The position numbers were made by a program, and so were the translations under genes. From the NCBI GenBank assembly GCA_002418705.1, contig DIEQ01000103.1, positions 1 to 42,127 on the forward strand: a DNA stretch of 42,127 bases, in the 5' to 3' direction. The DNA comes from Mageeibacillus sp. UBA5770. Its GTDB lineage: Bacteria; Bacillota_A; Clostridia; Saccharofermentanales; Saccharofermentanaceae. The notes under the pieces were generated by a model. It was not told the DNA's origin, did not search any database, and saw only the letters and a list, made by a program, of their open reading frames with translations. Shown here piece after piece: positions 32,592-41,192 of this stretch; positions within the stretch are counted from its first letter, which is position 1, and every line of letters starts with the position of its first letter.

Positions 32592-33113
32592 ATGGTATTT
32601 GAAACTGAAAGACTAATATTGCGTCACTGGCGTGTTGAGGACGCAGAAAGCTTATTTAAATATGCAAAGGACCCGAATGTGGGCCCGATCGCAGGATGGC
32701 CGGTGCATACCAGCGTGGAAAACAGCAAAGAAATAATTGAAACCGTGCTGTCAGCTCATGAAACTTATGCAGTATGCCTGAAAGAAGACAACAAGGCTAT
32801 CGGCAGCATCGGCCTTCTTATTGGTGAAAAGAGCAATATTCAGATAGCCGGAGATGAAGCGGAAATCGGTTACTGGATCGGTGTTCCTTTCTGGGGGCGC
32901 GGCTTGATGACGGAAGCTGTCAGGGAGCTGATGAGATATGCGTTTGAAGAGCTTGGCATGACGAAATTATGGTGCGGTTATTTTGATGGCAATGAGAGAT
33001 CGAAGTGGGTGCAGGAAAAATGCGGTTTTCGGTATCAATTTACAAATAAGGATAAACTGTGGCCATTGATGAATGATATACGGACAGAACATATTACTTG
33101 CATCGCTAAGTAA
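32592..33113 (+). CDS. GNAT family N-acetyltransferase, RimJ/RimL-like
   Basis: A 173-residue acetyltransferase of the Acetyltransf_3 kind: FETERLILRHWRVEDAESLFKYAKDPNVG opening, AEIGYWIGVPFWGRGLMTEAVREL with the acetyl-CoA loop (WGRGLM), and ELGMTKLWCGYFDGNERSKWVQEKCGF as the conserved asparagine-rich part. Such enzymes modify N-terminal amino groups of ribosomal proteins or small amines. GGGAATGG precedes the ATG. The 165 bases before it show coding-like composition without a start that I trust. Confidence 0.9.
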   Translation: MVFETERLILRHWRVEDAESLFKYAKDPNVGPIAGWPVHTSVENSKEIIETVLSAHETYAVCLKEDNKAIGSIGLLIGEKSNIQIAGDEAEIGYWIGVPFWGRGLMTEAVRELMRYAFEELGMTKLWCGYFDGNERSKWVQEKCGFRYQFTNKDKLWPLMNDIRTEHITCIAK

Positions 33114-33212
33114 CTCACGCTGGCGGAGCTTTGGCGTCTCAAAATTGTATTTTCGGCAGGCCGGTAAAGAATTATAATTAATATGGATATGAACTGAAAG
33201 GAAGTGGATTTT

Positions 33213-35876
33213 ATGATTTTGGATAAAAGTGCTTTAAGCAAACCGTTTCATATCATGGATCCATCGGAAGTTCTTGAAATGCTAGGGACCTCGATCGACG
33301 GCCTTTCGTCGGGAGAAGCCGCGGATAGGATAGATATTTTCGGGCCGAACAGCTTGGATACGGAAAAAAAATTGAGCTTCGCAGCGCGTTTTGTGCAACA
33401 ACTTAAGAATTTCATGGTCTATGTCCTTACAGCAGCAGCGATTGTGGCATTTATCGTCGGCGACTATAAAAGCATGGTGATCATTGCGGCTGTCGTCATT
33501 TTGAACGCGCTGCTTGGAGTGATCCAGGAAAGCAAGGCGGAAAAATCCCTTGAAGCGCTGAACGATCTTTCTTCCCCCGAAGCCGAGGTGCTTCGCGACG
33601 GCCACGCCATATTGATAAAAGCCTCGGAGTTAACGCTTGGGGACATCGTGGTCCTCGAAGCCGGGGATCGCATACCAGCCGATCTTCGCATCATCGAGGG
33701 CGCCAATCTTAAGATTGAAGAAGCTTCCCTCACTGGCGAATCAGTTCCGGTTGATAAAACAAGCCATAAAATGGAACTGGAGGATTCGGTCATCGGCGAT
33801 CGTTTGAATATGGCTTATATGGGGAGTGCAGTCGTATACGGCCGCGCAATAGGAGCGGTGACATCAATCGGAATGGGAACTGAAATGGGGCGGATCGCCG
33901 GTTACCTGTCCAGCAATGCCAGACACGAAGAAACCCCTCTACAGAAAAAGCTGAACGAAATGAGCAAATATATATCTGTGTTGATTATCATCGTATCGGC
34001 AGTGATTTTTGCGACAGGACTTTTCTGGGGAAGAAGCGCCTTTGATATGTTTCTGACTGCCGTCAGCCTCGCGGTTGCGGCAATCCCGGAAGGCCTTCCT
34101 GCAATCGTCACGATCGTTCTGGCGCTTGGCGTTCAAAAGATGGCAGCGAAGAATGCGATAATCCGAAGGCTGCCCGCTGTCGAAACTCTTGGCGGCACGC
34201 AGGTCATTTGCACCGACAAGACGGGGACGCTCACAAAGAATATGATGACAGTCATGAAAATATTCCACGGTGGCGAGATTTTCGATTCCTGCTGTCCTAA
34301 TGGCCGGGATTCCATGCCTGATGCACTTTTCGATGCTATGGCGCTGTGCAATGATGTTCGTGTGGTAAAGGAAGCAGACGGATCGCTCGCCATGAACGGC
34401 GATCCTACGGAAATCGCCCTGGTTAAAGTCGCCTATGATCTCGGCATTTTTAAAAACGACCTCGAGCGGCATAAACCGAGGGCCGCCGAGATACCGTTCG
34501 ATTCAAACCGCAAGCTTATGACGACCATCCATAAAGCGGGTGAAGCCTACATGTCCTATACAAAAGGGGCGCTTGACATACTGCTGGAGAAATGTGAATT
34601 CTTTGAAGACAATCATGCGATCCGGCCAATGGATCAGACAGACAGAGACAGGATTACCGTAGCAAGCGCAAGCCTGACTAAAGAAGCTCTGCGCATAATC
34701 GGCTTTGCCTATAGGGAATTACCGTCCATCCCGTCCGGATTGTCTCCGGAAGCGGCGGAAAATCACCTGATATTTTCAGGATTTGCAGGCCTGATAGATC
34801 CACCGAGGCCGGAAGTGCGGCACGCGGTCCAAATCTGCCGCAGTGCCGGCATCAAGCCTGTCATGATCACAGGAGACCACCGTGACACTGCATCCGCCAT
34901 CGCACTCGACCTCGGAATAATTGCAGATGATGAAATTGTTCTTGATGGAGCAACTTTGGAAAAAATGAGCGACGGAGAACTATATGACATAATTGGTAAA
35001 TGCTCCGTCTATGCGCGAGTGTCCCCTGAGCACAAAGTCCGTATCGTGGAAACATGGCGAAAACGAGGCATGGTGACTGCCATGACAGGCGACGGCGTCA
35101 ATGACGCCCCTGCTTTGAAGGCAGCCGACATAAGCATCGGCATGGGTATCACCGGAACGGATGTGGCAAAAGGTGTATCGGATATGGTTCTGGCTGACGA
35201 TAATTTCGCGACAATCATCTCGGCTGTTCAGGAAGGGCGAATGATTTACGCAAATATTCGAAAGGCGGTACATTTCCTCCTTTCGACCCATTTTGCCGAA
35301 GTGATCGTTTTATTCATCGCTACCCTGCTCAACTGGCAAATGCTGGTTCCAATCCATCTTCTTTGGGTAAACCTTATAATCGATACGCTGCCTGCGCTTG
35401 CGCTTGGCATGGAAGCTCCGGGAAAAGACATCATGAACCGGAAACCGAGGCGTTCCGATCAAAGCATATTCGCCGAGGGTCTTGGCATTGCGATACTGAT
35501 ACAAGGCATAATGAAGGGACTGCTCATATTGCTTTCGTATTACACGGCACTTTTGTTCCATTCCCAGAGTGTCGCAATGACGACTGCATTCATGACGCTT
35601 GGGTTGGTTCAACTGGCTCACGCCTTCTCATTGCGCTCAGATACCGACTCTATTTGGAAAACAGGGCTTATGACCAACCGTTATCTGATACCGGCCGTAT
35701 CGATCGCGGCACTCCTTCAAGTCATGGTTGTTGTTCTTCAGCCGCTGAACTTCATTTTCTACGTGGAGCAGCTGCATTGGCAGGAATGGATCATCTCGAT
35801 AGCAGCTTCCATTTCCATAATACCGCTGACAGAGTTATATAAAGCCATTGTTGGAAAATCAAAAAGAGGAAAGTAA
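33213..35876 (+). CDS. cation-translocating P-type ATPase (P2A, Ca2+-type)
   Basis: An 887-residue membrane pump. The order is cation ATPase N-terminal domain (about 8-75), helices 1-2, actuator domain with LTGESVPV, helices 3-4 with AAIPEGLPAIV (ion-site Glu), the phosphorylation site CTDKTGTLT (Asp335), nucleotide domain with YTKGALDILL, hinge TGDGVNDAPALKAADI, and six C-terminal helices. Helix 6 has NLIIDTLPALALGME, keeping the Asn and Asp of calcium site II. In helix 5 the position of the site I Asn reads His (LLSTHFAEV), so a single Ca2+ per cycle or another cation is possible. ATG 33213 lies ten bases after AAAGGA. The MerR-methyltransferase gene begins only 11 bases after its stop. Confidence 0.92.
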   Translation: MILDKSALSKPFHIMDPSEVLEMLGTSIDGLSSGEAADRIDIFGPNSLDTEKKLSFAARFVQQLKNFMVYVLTAAAIVAFIVGDYKSMVIIAAVVILNALLGVIQESKAEKSLEALNDLSSPEAEVLRDGHAILIKASELTLGDIVVLEAGDRIPADLRIIEGANLKIEEASLTGESVPVDKTSHKMELEDSVIGDRLNMAYMGSAVVYGRAIGAVTSIGMGTEMGRIAGYLSSNARHEETPLQKKLNEMSKYISVLIIIVSAVIFATGLFWGRSAFDMFLTAVSLAVAAIPEGLPAIVTIVLALGVQKMAAKNAIIRRLPAVETLGGTQVICTDKTGTLTKNMMTVMKIFHGGEIFDSCCPNGRDSMPDALFDAMALCNDVRVVKEADGSLAMNGDPTEIALVKVAYDLGIFKNDLERHKPRAAEIPFDSNRKLMTTIHKAGEAYMSYTKGALDILLEKCEFFEDNHAIRPMDQTDRDRITVASASLTKEALRIIGFAYRELPSIPSGLSPEAAENHLIFSGFAGLIDPPRPEVRHAVQICRSAGIKPVMITGDHRDTASAIALDLGIIADDEIVLDGATLEKMSDGELYDIIGKCSVYARVSPEHKVRIVETWRKRGMVTAMTGDGVNDAPALKAADISIGMGITGTDVAKGVSDMVLADDNFATIISAVQEGRMIYANIRKAVHFLLSTHFAEVIVLFIATLLNWQMLVPIHLLWVNLIIDTLPALALGMEAPGKDIMNRKPRRSDQSIFAEGLGIAILIQGIMKGLLILLSYYTALLFHSQSVAMTTAFMTLGLVQLAHAFSLRSDTDSIWKTGLMTNRYLIPAVSIAALLQVMVVVLQPLNFIFYVEQLHWQEWIISIAASISIIPLTELYKAIVGKSKRGK

Positions 35877-35887
35877 AGAGGCGCATT

Positions 35888-37111
35888 ATGAGAATTGGTG
35901 AGTTTGCGAAAATCAACAGCATAACGATCGATGCCGTACGCCATTATATGAATATGGGATTGTTGGTGCCTATGAAGCTGAAGGGCCAATATGAATTCAC
36001 GGATGAGAGTCAGAAAGCTTTGAAAGAAATAATTGCTCTGAAGGATTCCGGTTTTACCATTAATGAAATAAAAACCATCTTCATGTTCAAGCTGTTGGGA
36101 AATCTTACAAATTACCAGGTCAATGAATACTATAAAATGGTATTTGAAAGTAAAGCAGACCGGTTGCGTCATGATATTGAACATTTCAGTCAGATGCTTC
36201 AGAACATTGAGCACAGGATGGAGGGAATGGCTGCCCATGAACGATGCGGCGGATTTAAAATCGGACTTGATATTTCAACTCTAAGCTTGCTTAAGTGTAT
36301 TGCGTGCGGAGGAGATTTAACCATACACGAAGGACTGGTGGAAGAAAATCAATTGATGAATGGAATATTGTCCTGCTCCTGCGGCCATCATTATGAGGTT
36401 GAAGACGGCATATTGATCATTCATCAAAATTCCGAATTAAAGCATAATGATTTTGATGATGACTTCATAAGCAAATATATCACAACTACAGATGCCCGAT
36501 ATTTGGATAATCTATATAAGGGAATAGAATATGCGAAGAATAAGATTGATTTTAACAGTTTTAAGAATAAGGTCTTATTGGAATTGGGCAGTGGATTGGG
36601 ATTTTTACTAAGGAATATTTATGAAAAGCTGCCTGAGGATGCGCTTTATATTGCTGTGGATCATGATAAGGGAAGACACCGGTTTTTGAAGAGCATGTTC
36701 GAAAGTTCCGATTTAAAGAGGAATATTCTTTTTATCTGCTCGGATTTTCAGGAGCTTCCTATAAAGAAGAAAAAAATTGACGTGGTTTTCGACATTTCAG
36801 GTACCAGCAACTACAGCTTCGAGCATACGGACTTTCTTCTCAATACAGTAAATGCGTGTTTAAGCGATGAGGCCATGCTGGTGGGCTTGTATATCATCTT
36901 TAAAAACTTCAGCAATAAGGGGTATGTTAGCCCTGAATATAGAAAAAACTTCAGTCTGGAATCTATAAGACATGGGGTAGTTGATCTTGGATTTAAAATA
37001 ACTGATGAGAGGAAAGGCCAGTTTATTGATAAAGGCGGCCTTTATGAGGATTACTTTGTAAAGGGTGAAACAGTTTTTTCATATATGCTGATAGGTAAAA
37101 GATCGGGTTGA
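35888..37111 (+). CDS. MerR regulator fused to a zinc ribbon and SAM methyltransferase
   Basis: A 407-residue protein with three parts. Residues 1-70 are a MerR HTH (RIGEFAKINSITIDAVRHYMNMGLL) and about 70-115 a dimerisation coiled coil. Residues 133-175 have C137-x2-C140 and C163-S-C165-G-H-H-Y-E-V-E-D-G-I, a Trm112/RlmA-type zinc site. Residues about 225-345 are a Rossmann methyltransferase with LLELGSGLGFLL (motif I, 232-236), IAVDHDKG and FQELPIKKKKIDVVFDI. MerR partners are normally small ligand-binding domains, so the sensor here is an enzyme fold: it may sense S-adenosylmethionine and a drug, or modify the drug. GAGG precedes the ATG. It follows the ATPase by 11 bases and precedes the MFS gene. 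Confidence 0.9.
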   Translation: MRIGEFAKINSITIDAVRHYMNMGLLVPMKLKGQYEFTDESQKALKEIIALKDSGFTINEIKTIFMFKLLGNLTNYQVNEYYKMVFESKADRLRHDIEHFSQMLQNIEHRMEGMAAHERCGGFKIGLDISTLSLLKCIACGGDLTIHEGLVEENQLMNGILSCSCGHHYEVEDGILIIHQNSELKHNDFDDDFISKYITTTDARYLDNLYKGIEYAKNKIDFNSFKNKVLLELGSGLGFLLRNIYEKLPEDALYIAVDHDKGRHRFLKSMFESSDLKRNILFICSDFQELPIKKKKIDVVFDISGTSNYSFEHTDFLLNTVNACLSDEAMLVGLYIIFKNFSNKGYVSPEYRKNFSLESIRHGVVDLGFKITDERKGQFIDKGGLYEDYFVKGETVFSYMLIGKRSG

Positions 37112-37119
37112 CCCGATCT
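37100..37119 (+). terminator. palindromic hairpin at the end of the MerR-methyltransferase gene
   Basis: AGATCGGG and CCCGATCT flank a TTGA loop and span the stop codon. The stem is strong, but only TTCTG follows, so it may be a weak terminator or an attenuator for the MFS gene 100 bases downstream. Confidence 0.45.
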
Positions 37120-37212
37120 TCTGCCATATTATCGCTAAATATTCTCCTGATTCATTATTGCCATGGTGCCTGCACCATCAGGTATGCTCAGAAGAAAAAG
37201 GAGAATATGAAA

Positions 37213-38466
37213 ATGAAAAAACATGCAGAATTGCTAAATATCATACTTTTTTCTTCAGGTAAATTTGCATCGGATCTGGGAACAGCAGTCTACACCTTTG
37301 CTGTCGGATTATATGTCCTGAAGTTTACCGGATCGGGCTTGAGTTTTGCTGTCACTCTGCTTTTGGGCATCGCGCCTGTTATTATTGTGAGCCCTGCGGC
37401 GGGTGTGCTGGCTGATCGCTTCAGCAAAAAGACTATTATAATGATGATGGATGTCCTTAATGGGCTGTTGTTTTTCAGTGTATTTGCATTGACTTCCGCG
37501 AAAAGCCATTCGCTGATGCCAATTTACGCCGGTATTTTCCTGTCAAGCGTATTCACAACGTTTTTTGGCATCAGTATGGAAACGGGGAAGCCTTACATTG
37601 TTTCCGACGAAAAATTGCTGAAACTTAATGCCATAAGCAAAATACTTGATGCTATCCCGGCAATATTAGGTCCTGTCTTAGGGGGGTTGGTATTTGTGTT
37701 TATTGATATCAGAGCATTTATGGTCATAAATGGTGTTTCTTTTTTAATGTCTGCATTTACAGAGCTATTTATTGATTTTAACTATAACGTAAAGCAAAAA
37801 GAGCAAAACCCTAATCATGAAGGTTTTATTGATTCGATGAAGGGCGGCATCTTGTATATTCGTCAGCGAAGGGATATTATAAAGCTTTTCAAAATATTTG
37901 TTGTCCTGAACTTCTTTATAAGTTTTTCTGTAAGTGTACCGATCCCTTATATCCTCAACAATACACTGAATTTAAGCCCGGGCTCATATGGTCTCATACA
38001 GGGGGCCTTTCCTGTCGGGTTGATTTTAGGAAGCCTGATTATCAAATGGATCGCGCTGCAGACGGATTCCACTGGTTTATTGCTCAGGATCAGTTCAGGC
38101 ATGGCGTTGTGTATGGTACTAATAGGCGCGCCTTTAATATCATATGATTCCTTTGGCACGGGTATATATATCGCTTACTATTTATGCATCATGCTGTGTA
38201 TTGGTATAGGGATCGCATTGATTGATATTCCGATTATTTATTATTTGCAGACAAATATTCCGGATGCATTCAGGGGCAGAGTCTTGAGTTTAGGAATGAG
38301 TTCTGTTAAAATCATCGCACCAATAGGGTATTTATTATCGGGAATACTGATTGCAATGTATCCTGTACAACTGGTATCCATAATTGGGGGAGGCTTTTTA
38401 ATGATCAGTCTTTATGCAATGTCAAGGAAAAAAGAGGCATATCAAACGGATACGGCGCCAATGTGA
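37213..38466 (+). CDS. MFS transporter
   Basis: A 417-residue membrane protein with about twelve hydrophobic segments. GVLADRFSKKTIIMMMDVLNGLLFF is the MFS motif A loop, and LGMSSVKIIAPIGYLLSG and FRGRVLSL fit the DHA3/macrolide-efflux (MefA-like) group. It would export a drug or metabolite by proton exchange. Starts at 37207 and 37213 share the AAGGAG site at 37198-37203; 37213 gives the normal nine-base spacing. It follows the MerR-methyltransferase gene and a small palindrome ATGGTGC-CT-GCACCAT at 37163-37178. Its last codons overlap the possible GTG start of the next gene. Confidence 0.9.
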   Translation: MKKHAELLNIILFSSGKFASDLGTAVYTFAVGLYVLKFTGSGLSFAVTLLLGIAPVIIVSPAAGVLADRFSKKTIIMMMDVLNGLLFFSVFALTSAKSHSLMPIYAGIFLSSVFTTFFGISMETGKPYIVSDEKLLKLNAISKILDAIPAILGPVLGGLVFVFIDIRAFMVINGVSFLMSAFTELFIDFNYNVKQKEQNPNHEGFIDSMKGGILYIRQRRDIIKLFKIFVVLNFFISFSVSVPIPYILNNTLNLSPGSYGLIQGAFPVGLILGSLIIKWIALQTDSTGLLLRISSGMALCMVLIGAPLISYDSFGTGIYIAYYLCIMLCIGIGIALIDIPIIYYLQTNIPDAFRGRVLSLGMSSVKIIAPIGYLLSGILIAMYPVQLVSIIGGGFLMISLYAMSRKKEAYQTDTAPM

Positions 38467-38579
38467 TCCGTGGGTATGGACAAATAATCGGACGGAAGAA
38501 AAAATACTATTGTCGTTTTATTACTAATGAGCGAGTTGCTTGGCAAAGGCTCATCGATCATTTGAAGGAGAGGGTCTAT

Positions 38580-39236
38580 ATGAACACGGATGCTTACAAG
38601 ATCAGGGACTTGTGCCGAAGAAACATTGTCAAATATACATTGAAAGCCTTTTCGACTATTCCCGGCATTGATGGCGCTTCCGTGCTTGATATGGGGTGCG
38701 GAACAGGGGAGTCTTCAATGGCGCTGCTGGAGGTTTGTCATTGCAGAATCGTTGCAGTAGATCCAGATATGGAGTGTGTGTCTATACTTGATGAAAAAGT
38801 GGAAAAATCGATTTTCGCAGAAAGAATCAAAGTCGTTCATGGTTCCGCTTTTGATAAGGATCTCTTGTGCGATAAGTTCGATATCGTATTGGCGGAAGGT
38901 TTGCTCAATATAATCGGCTTCGAAACAGGGTTGGGTCTTTTACTGAAACATCTCAAACGAAGCGGTTATCTGATCATACATGATCAATTGGAGAGTGATG
39001 CGGAAAAGAGAGAGCTTTTCAAGAAGCACGCACTGAAAATCATTTACACAATGGAATTGGATGAGAATATATGGTGGAATGAATATTACGGCTGCCTTGA
39101 AAGATCAATAAGCACGATGACGGCAGCTACATGTATCGATGAACTCAATGAAATAAACGAATATAAAATCAATCCGGAAAAATGCAAATCCATTATCTAT
39201 GTTTTGACGCATGAAATGCCGGCAACAACAAGATAG
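38580..39236 (+). CDS. class I SAM-dependent methyltransferase
   Basis: A 218-residue enzyme. VLDMGCGTGESSMALLE is motif I, VAVDPDMECVSIL motif II and FDIVLAEGLLNIIGFETGLGLLLKHLKRSGYLIIHD motifs post-I to III. The residues after are those of small-molecule methyltransferases rather than rRNA enzymes; the substrate is unknown. ATG 38580 has AAGGAGAGGG about six bases upstream. The frame is open back to GTG 38463, which overlaps the MFS stop, so a longer form of 257 residues is possible. It is likely co-transcribed with the MFS gene. Confidence 0.85.
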   Translation: MNTDAYKIRDLCRRNIVKYTLKAFSTIPGIDGASVLDMGCGTGESSMALLEVCHCRIVAVDPDMECVSILDEKVEKSIFAERIKVVHGSAFDKDLLCDKFDIVLAEGLLNIIGFETGLGLLLKHLKRSGYLIIHDQLESDAEKRELFKKHALKIIYTMELDENIWWNEYYGCLERSISTMTAATCIDELNEINEYKINPEKCKSIIYVLTHEMPATTR

Positions 39237-39241
39237 CATAT

Positions 39242-39282
39242 GACTTATGCATACCGGTCAAATAGAGCAAGAATTCAGAAGT
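39242..39282 (+). pseudogene. fragment of the 3' end of an AraC-GyrI gene
   Basis: 41 bases match 20418-20458 at 37 positions, covering the last codons (D-L-C-I-P-V-K-stop) and 17 bases beyond. Three of the four differences fall at codon third positions and one after the stop. It is a leftover of a paralogue that has otherwise vanished. Confidence 0.75.
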
Positions 39283-39343
39283 GAAATCTTCCAGTTCTCA
39301 CAATAATGGTAACTCTTGTACATGTTTCTTGGGAGGATTTGTT

Positions 39344-40192
39344 ATGGGCGATGGGAATCTGTTTGAAACCGACCTTCAAAAGATCCTTGTGTCCCGCCAT
39401 GACAATGGTGCGGACTTTTGGGCAACACCGGATGGAAGGATCGGCATAGAAAAACCGATCAGCACATTGACGGCGCTGATGATCATGAGCGAATTGAAAG
39501 TGCTAAAGTCCCATGAAGCGCTCCGGGGAGCCGCCGAGCTGGTCCTTAAAGCTATAAGGGATGATGGGCGGGTCCGCATATCTCCGAAGGGTTCAATATA
39601 TCCTTGCCACGCGGCGCTTGCCGCTGCGGCGCTTTGCAGGAACGGATATGCCTGTGACAAGGGCGTAAAGGCAGTGCTGGAGTATCTGTTTTCAAACAGA
39701 TATGAAGATGGCGGATGGAGATGCGGCAAATTTTTATTCGGGCGGGGACCGGAAACCGATTTTTCAAATCCGGGAGTCACGCTCGTCGCTTTGGATGCAT
39801 TTCGGTGTGCAGGCCTGCATGAAGGGACTCATGACTTTGACAATGCTGTCGAAACACTTCTCGATCATTGGACTGTCCGGGCACCAACCGGACCCTGCCA
39901 CTATGGAATGGGAACGTTGTTCATGCAGGTGGAATATCCATTTCTCAGATATAACCTGTTTTACTATACTTATGTCCTCTCTTTTTACGCCAAGGCTTGC
40001 AAAGACGAGCGATTCAAGGAAGCCTTCGAGGCGTTGGGAAGGAAGCTGGACGGTAATGGAAGAATGATCGTCGAGCGGCCGAACAGAAAGCTGGATAAGC
40101 TGGATATCTGCAGAAAGGGCGAGCCATCGGAAGCAGCCACGGAAAGATATTTTGAGATCGTTAAGAACGTGGAGCGTGGATTATTAAAATAG
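39344..40192 (+). CDS. terpenoid-cyclase/prenyltransferase alpha-toroid-fold protein
   Basis: A 282-residue soluble protein with repeated helical hairpins of the (alpha/alpha)6 toroid: ISTLTALMIMSELKVL, AALAAAALCRNGYACDKGVKAVLEYLFSNRYEDGGWRC and TLVALDAFRCAG. The YEDGGWRC unit resembles a QW/prenyltransferase repeat. It lacks a DxDD cyclase motif, and zinc-binding residues of protein prenyltransferases are not obvious. The function is therefore open; clostridial relatives are annotated as prenyltransferase-like. ATG 39344 follows GGGAGG by about eight bases. It stands just after the AraC-GyrI fragment, and the metallopeptidase gene begins 50 bases later. Confidence 0.78.
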   Translation: MGDGNLFETDLQKILVSRHDNGADFWATPDGRIGIEKPISTLTALMIMSELKVLKSHEALRGAAELVLKAIRDDGRVRISPKGSIYPCHAALAAAALCRNGYACDKGVKAVLEYLFSNRYEDGGWRCGKFLFGRGPETDFSNPGVTLVALDAFRCAGLHEGTHDFDNAVETLLDHWTVRAPTGPCHYGMGTLFMQVEYPFLRYNLFYYTYVLSFYAKACKDERFKEAFEALGRKLDGNGRMIVERPNRKLDKLDICRKGEPSEAATERYFEIVKNVERGLLK

Positions 40193-40244
40193 GATTTTTA
40201 TGATATGATATAGAAAAGAAGGGTACGGAAGGAGGATCAGCGAG

Positions 40245-41105
40245 ATGAAATGGAAAGGCAGGACCAGAAGCTCGAATGTGGAGGACCGGCGGGGCGCAGG
40301 CGGCTTTGGAACGGGAGGGAAAGGCGCTATTGGGGGAGGCCTCGGAATCATCGTTCTCATCGTTTTTATGCTTCTCGGCGGTGATCCGGGCCAGATCATC
40401 GACCAATCCCAATTGATTGATTCAGATAACGGGTCCGCTTATCAGCAAACCGCGGAAGAGGAGGAGCTGGCAGAGTTTGTATCAGTGGTGCTGGCAGATA
40501 CGGAATATGTCTGGGAGGAGATTTTCAGCAGTGAAAATCTCGACTATCAAGAGCCTGCGCTGGTATTGTATTCAGGATTCGTTGAGTCCGCCTGCGGAAG
40601 GGCCGGGTCTTCGACTGGTCCGTTCTACTGTCCGGGAGACGGCAAAGTATATATCGATTTAAGCTTTTTTGAGGATCTTCAGACATTTTATAATGCTCCC
40701 GGGGATTTCGCCATGGCTTATGTAATCGCTCATGAAGTGGGTCATCATGTACAAAATCAATTGGGCGTCCTGGATGAAGTACAGCAGCTTCAATCCCGGC
40801 TGAGCCAGGAGGAGTACAACGAATTGTCCGTGCGGCTGGAACTGCAGGCGGACTATCTTGCAGGCGTATGGGCGCATTATGCGGAAGAGATGAATGTTCT
40901 GGAAGAAGGCGATATCGAGGAGGCTTTAAACGCGGCAAGCGCTGTCGGAGATGACCGGATACAGAAGCAGACGCAAGGCTATATTGTGCCTGACAGCTTC
41001 ACTCATGGGACTTCCGACCAGCGTATGAATTGGTTCATGAAAGGCTACGAGGAAGGGGATCTGGATCAATGGGACACCTTCAGCATAAACGAAGAAGATC
41101 TGTAG
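40245..41105 (+). CDS. neutral zinc metallopeptidase, YpfJ/KPN_02809 family
   Basis: A 286-residue membrane-anchored protease. The start MKWKGRTRSSNVEDRRG and Gly-rich linker precede a single helix (GLGIIVLIVFMLLGG, about residues 33-48). The catalytic domain carries HEVGHH (HExxH, near residue 164), SACGRAGSSTGPFYCPGDGKVYIDL upstream and RLELQADYLAGVWAHYAEE with the third metal ligand Glu. All are family hallmarks. The catalytic part should lie outside the membrane. AGGAGG lies about nine bases before the ATG. Confidence 0.93.
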   Translation: MKWKGRTRSSNVEDRRGAGGFGTGGKGAIGGGLGIIVLIVFMLLGGDPGQIIDQSQLIDSDNGSAYQQTAEEEELAEFVSVVLADTEYVWEEIFSSENLDYQEPALVLYSGFVESACGRAGSSTGPFYCPGDGKVYIDLSFFEDLQTFYNAPGDFAMAYVIAHEVGHHVQNQLGVLDEVQQLQSRLSQEEYNELSVRLELQADYLAGVWAHYAEEMNVLEEGDIEEALNAASAVGDDRIQKQTQGYIVPDSFTHGTSDQRMNWFMKGYEEGDLDQWDTFSINEEDL

Positions 41106-41157
41106 GGCCGCAGGTGAAATTATGAAAATTAATACGCAATAATATCACGGCGGTATA

Positions 41158-41186
41158 TATACATTGTAAATTAGCCAGTATATAAT
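41158..41186 (+). promoter_or_regulatory. promoter of candidate small RNA 2
   Basis: A perfect TATAAT at 41181-41186 is preceded at 17 bases by TATACA, a weaker -35 match. It is placed relative to the conserved RNA block as in copy 1. Confidence 0.4.
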
Positions 41187-41192
41187 ACTTAT

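Noticed and set aside
32451..32618. 55-codon frame from TTG before the RimJ/RimL-like gene
   Set aside because: No ribosome site, overlaps the acetyltransferase start and not recognisable, although the codon composition is coding-like.
33114..33212. Metal riboswitch before the P-type ATPase
   Set aside because: The gap is only about 100 bases and contains none of the conserved cores of yybP-ykoY, NiCo or M-box RNAs.
33939..34472. 177-codon open frame on the minus strand inside the P-type ATPase gene
   Set aside because: Shadow of the strongly conserved ATPase coding frame; its His/Asp-rich composition is typical of antisense translation.
35363..35842. 159-codon open frame on the plus strand within the end of the ATPase gene
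   Set aside because: It lies in another frame of the ATPase, which has clear membrane helices here; composition is unlike a real protein.
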